Shown one piece after another: positions 5,621 to 8,320 of a stretch of DNA of 8,320 nt (position 1 is the stretch's first letter; each line of letters starts with the position of its first letter). The notes below the pieces were generated by a model. That model was given only the letters and a program-made list of their open reading frames with translations. It was not told the DNA's origin and searched no databases. Origin of the DNA: an uncultured Lachnospiraceae bacterium (lineage in GTDB: Bacteria > Bacillota_A > Clostridia > Lachnospirales > Lachnospiraceae); contig CACYDL010000120.1 of assembly GCA_902773195.1 (NCBI GenBank), forward strand, positions 1-8,320. The letters run 5' to 3'. Made by a program: the position numbers and the translations under genes.

Positions 5621-6644
5621 GCCGGTTCTCTTTAAATGAAATGGGCAGTACGACCTCTACCTTGGTCCCGATTCCGACGATGCTGCTGATGTGGATGCCG
5701 TACTGTTCGCCAAAGAGGAGCTTGATGCGGCGGCACACGTTCTTCAGCGCGATGCCGCCCTTCTTTCCGTCCGTATTCTCCACGATCGCGCCCACGGAGA
5801 CGCGGGAGAGGCTCTTGTTGAGCTCCGCCAGGGCCTCCTCGGGAATGCCCGTTCCGTTGTCGGAGACGTCGATGTGAAGGTCGCTGTCGGCCTTCTCGAT
5901 GCTGATGGTGAGAAGACCCTCGTCCTTGCGCCGCTCCAGCCCGTGAAAGATGGCGTTTTCGATGATCGGCTGCAGGAAAAGCTTCGGGCACTGCATGCGC
6001 AGGATCTCCTCCCGGTCGTCGCGGATATGGACCTCCATGGTCAGCTTGTCCCCGAAACGGTACTGCTGGATCACGAAGTAGTTGTTGACGTTTTCGAGCT
6101 CCTCTCCGATGGTCACCAGATTGCGCGTCTCCGTGATCGTATAGCGGAAAAAGGTGGAGAGCGCCTCCGTGATGTCGGCGATGGAAGTGGCCCCGGCGGC
6201 CAGGGCGTCGCCCCGGATCGAGTCGAGGGTGTTGTAGAGAAAGTGGGGGTTGATCTGGTTCTGCAGGGCCAGGAACTCCGCCTGCTTGGTGGACAGCTGC
6301 ATGATGTTCTGACGGTCGATCAGCGAGTCGAGCCGCCGGACGTCCTCGGCCAGATCGGGGAAGAGCCCGTCGATGCCCCGGACGTAGTCCTGGTAGATCT
6401 CGCCGTCCCGGAAGCGGCGGGTCAGGCTCCTGTAGCGGTTGTACTCGGGCCGGATCCGCAGAAAATACAGGGCAAGGGAAAAAACGGCGGACAGCGTCCC
6501 GGCCGCCAGGCAGACGATCAGCACCGCGGGTTCCGGTTCCGCGAACAGCAGCACGGCCATAAAGCCAAGAATCAGAGAGAGCGCGATGAGCATGAACAGG
6601 TACTGCCGCTGCAGAACGGTAAACAGGTAGGGTTTCTTTCTCAT
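5610..6644 (-). CDS. Short YesM-like sensor histidine kinase (His_kinase/HATPase_c)
   Basis: This 344-aa kinase autophosphorylates a His and passes the phosphate to the adjacent response regulator. Two membrane segments (about 14-34 and 40-62) are joined by a loop of only about five residues. A cytoplasmic linker follows (63-120), then the His_kinase (PF06580) core with NPHFLYNTLD and phospho-acceptor His134. The ATPase domain shows the N-box PIIENAIFHG (226-235), the G1 box DNGTGIP (262-268), a GGIALKN box (296-302) and a GIGTKVEVVLP end (324-334). All catalytic boxes look intact. Typical YesM proteins are about 570-600 aa with a large extracellular sensor and a HAMP domain; both are essentially missing, so the signal must come from the membrane, the cytoplasm or a partner. 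GGAG lies 7 nt before the ATG at 6644. It starts 27 nt after the regulator gene and its stop lies within the downstream ABC gene. Confidence 0.92.
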   Translation of the reverse strand: MRKKPYLFTVLQRQYLFMLIALSLILGFMAVLLFAEPEPAVLIVCLAAGTLSAVFSLALYFLRIRPEYNRYRSLTRRFRDGEIYQDYVRGIDGLFPDLAEDVRRLDSLIDRQNIMQLSTKQAEFLALQNQINPHFLYNTLDSIRGDALAAGATSIADITEALSTFFRYTITETRNLVTIGEELENVNNYFVIQQYRFGDKLTMEVHIRDDREEILRMQCPKLFLQPIIENAIFHGLERRKDEGLLTISIEKADSDLHIDVSDNGTGIPEEALAELNKSLSRVSVGAIVENTDGKKGGIALKNVCRRIKLLFGEQYGIHISSIVGIGTKVEVVLPISFKENRHEA

Positions 6645-6671
6645 GGCTTGTCTCCGTATGATGAGAGCCTT

Positions 6672-8288
6672 TTATCCGTAGAGCCTGCGGTAGTCCGTCG
6701 GCGTCAGGCTGGTCGCCTTGCGGAAGAGGCGCGTGAAGTACTTGATGTCCGAGTAGCCCACCGCCTGGGCGACGGAGGCGACGTCCATGCCGGTTCTGGC
6801 CAACATGTCCTTGGCGTTGTTGATGCGGACCTCCTTGATGTAGTCCATGAAGTTCTGTCCTGTGGACTTCTTGAAAATGGTGGAGAAGTACGCCGGATTG
6901 AAGCCGACCTCGCTGCTGACGGCCTCCAGCGTGATGGCTTCGTTGTAATGCTCCTGGATGTACTGCTTCGCCTGCCGGATCGGCTTGTCCTCCAGGGCTT
7001 TCTTCTCATTGCTGCATTTCCGCAGGATCTCCGCGCAGGTGTCGGTGAAGAACGCCTCCAGCTCCCGGAAGGAATAGAGCAGGTTAAAGGCGTCCTCGAG
7101 CTGCTCCGCCTCCGGGGCCGTGTCCTCCGGGAGGCTGTCCAGAGAGCGGAGGCCGAAGAGAAACGTCTCGCAGAGCGCGCTGTAGGAATCGCGAAGCGCG
7201 GCGGGCCGGTCGAGATGGTCCCGCATGCGGAAAAACTGATCCGCCGCCAGAGCGCGGAAGCCTTCGGCGTCGAGCAGCTCGATCCGTCCGAGAAGGGCCT
7301 TGCGCGCCTGCGGCTGAAGAAGGCTGTCCTTGTGCTCCTCCCCGGCCGCGGCTTCCCCCGTGCCGTCGAGGATGAACCGGTCCTCCCCGGCAAAGCGCCG
7401 GATCAGGGCGCACGCCGCGTCCCGGTAGGCGTCCGGGATCCCGCGGATATTCTCCACGGTGCGGCTGAATCCGACGGCAATGCGCATCTCCGGGTAGATG
7501 TTGCGGTAGCCGAGCACATTGATCTTGAGCTTCGCGATCTCCTCCGCGATGCGCTCCCTCTGCTGTCCGCCGTGGCTGATCAGGGTGATCACGTCGTTGT
7601 GGAGCACCGTGCTGATGATCTCACGGCACAGAGGGGAAAGGCGCGATTCCACGATCTCCTGGAGCTTGGGCATGATGAATCGGTACTCGTCCGTGGATTC
7701 CGTCCCGCGGCGCATCATTCCCGGAAAAACGCGCGTGATAAGGCACTCCATGGAGGAGCCGGAAAGGGACACCCCGTATCTGGCGGCAAACTCCTCATCC
7801 GTCAGTTCAAACACCGTCAGATCCCGGTTCACGACGACGTCGGTGAGGAGTCTCGTCCTGGCGAGCTTCCGGGTCTTGGAGAGTTCGCCGAGGGCGGCGC
7901 TGGTCTCCCTACGGACGTGGCTCTTTTCCAGGATCTTGCTCAGCACCGCCTCCAGGTCCTTCTTCCGGAGCGGCTTCAGGAGATAGTCCTCTACGCCGAG
8001 CTGGATCGCCTTCTGGGCGTATTCGAACTCGCTGTAGCCGCTGATCATGATAAAGAAGGGATCGAGGCCCGCCTCCTGTGTCTTCTGGACGAGCTCGATG
8101 CCGCCGAGGCCGGGCATGCGGATATCCGTCACCACGATGTCCGGCTGTTTTTCGCGTATGGCCAGGAGCGCGGTCTCCCCGTCGTGCACCCGGTCTATGA
8201 TTTCCATGCCGAAGGCCTGCCAGTCCACCAGATATTCGATGAGCTGGATGACCTTCACTTCATCATCCGCAATCAGAACTTTCAGCAT
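6672..8288 (-). CDS. YesN-like response regulator with AraC-type DNA-binding domain
   Basis: This 538-aa transcription factor has an N-terminal receiver domain (1-120): acidic pair D8/D9, phospho-acceptor D55 (VVTDIRMPG), S83 and K105 (DYLLKPL), all in the expected positions. The central region (about 125-430) includes a stretch resembling the degenerate GGDEF-like domain of YesN/CdaR-type regulators (RIAVGFSRTVENIRGIPDAY, 269-288) and a helical segment. The C-terminus (438-538) is a complete AraC/XylS double helix-turn-helix, with AITLEAVSSEVGFNPAYFST in the first and MDVASVAQAVGYSDIKYFTR in the second. It should be phosphorylated by the kinase encoded next in the unit and activate nearby operons, classically carbohydrate-uptake genes in this family; its targets are not visible here. 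GAGAGG lies just upstream of the ATG at 8288. Only 32 bases remain to the window edge, so the promoter or a further upstream gene is not seen. Confidence 0.93.
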   Translation of the reverse strand: MLKVLIADDEVKVIQLIEYLVDWQAFGMEIIDRVHDGETALLAIREKQPDIVVTDIRMPGLGGIELVQKTQEAGLDPFFIMISGYSEFEYAQKAIQLGVEDYLLKPLRKKDLEAVLSKILEKSHVRRETSAALGELSKTRKLARTRLLTDVVVNRDLTVFELTDEEFAARYGVSLSGSSMECLITRVFPGMMRRGTESTDEYRFIMPKLQEIVESRLSPLCREIISTVLHNDVITLISHGGQQRERIAEEIAKLKINVLGYRNIYPEMRIAVGFSRTVENIRGIPDAYRDAACALIRRFAGEDRFILDGTGEAAAGEEHKDSLLQPQARKALLGRIELLDAEGFRALAADQFFRMRDHLDRPAALRDSYSALCETFLFGLRSLDSLPEDTAPEAEQLEDAFNLLYSFRELEAFFTDTCAEILRKCSNEKKALEDKPIRQAKQYIQEHYNEAITLEAVSSEVGFNPAYFSTIFKKSTGQNFMDYIKEVRINNAKDMLARTGMDVASVAQAVGYSDIKYFTRLFRKATSLTPTDYRRLYG

Positions 8289-8320
8289 GCTGTCCTCTCT
8301 TAAATAACAGATCGCGCCGG

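Noticed and set aside
5691..8303. 870-codon open frame on the plus strand antisense to the kinase and regulator genes
   Set aside because: It has the Arg/Val/Asp/Leu/His-rich composition of a GC-driven antisense frame, no domain is recognisable, and the minus strand encodes clear conserved domains over the same bases.

Overview
The window is GC-rich bacterial DNA, probably from a high-GC member of the Clostridia (Bacillota), perhaps Lachnospiraceae. This is inferred from gene content: a YesM/YesN-type two-component pair, an HflC-like SPFH protein and small clostridial-style SAM methyltransferases. Shine-Dalgarno sites are also strong (AAAGGAGG, GGAGGGG). No rRNA or single-copy marker gene is present to settle the taxonomy. 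No tRNA, CRISPR array or transposase gene was seen.

Layout. (1) Positions 1-880, plus strand: hflC, probably overlapping the last codons of an off-window hflK. (2) Positions 974-3517, minus strand: a three-gene unit read right to left, an alpha/beta hydrolase of the BAAT/dienelactone-hydrolase type, a soluble class I SAM methyltransferase, then a second methyltransferase carrying two N-terminal membrane segments. A good sigma-A-like promoter with an overlapping inverted repeat lies upstream at 3611-3661. (3) Positions 3518-3811: an intergenic stretch holding that promoter, a leader of about 110 nt and a 15-bp hairpin. (4) Positions 3812-4141, minus strand: the orphan C-terminal tail of an ABC exporter, a gene remnant. 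(5) Positions 4151-8288, minus strand: a compact unit made of a YesN-like response regulator, a very short YesM-like histidine kinase, and a 489-aa tandem ABC protein. That protein keeps the architecture of sugar importer ATPases (RbsA/MglA/XylG type) but has lost recognisable Walker A, signature and Walker B motifs in both halves.

The most notable system is the right-hand unit. The kinase has almost no extracellular segment, and its gene overlaps that of an apparently non-catalytic double ABC protein. No transporter permease or binding protein is encoded with them in this window. My inference is that the degenerate ABC protein works as a signalling or regulatory partner of the kinase rather than as a transport motor. 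The unit ends abruptly 9 bp before the ABC-exporter remnant, so a deletion or rearrangement (or an assembly join) probably removed whatever originally lay downstream.

The gap between the convergent hflC and membrane methyltransferase genes (881-973) shows no canonical intrinsic terminator. Its only symmetry is a TCACGGG/CCCGTGA pair 43 nt apart.
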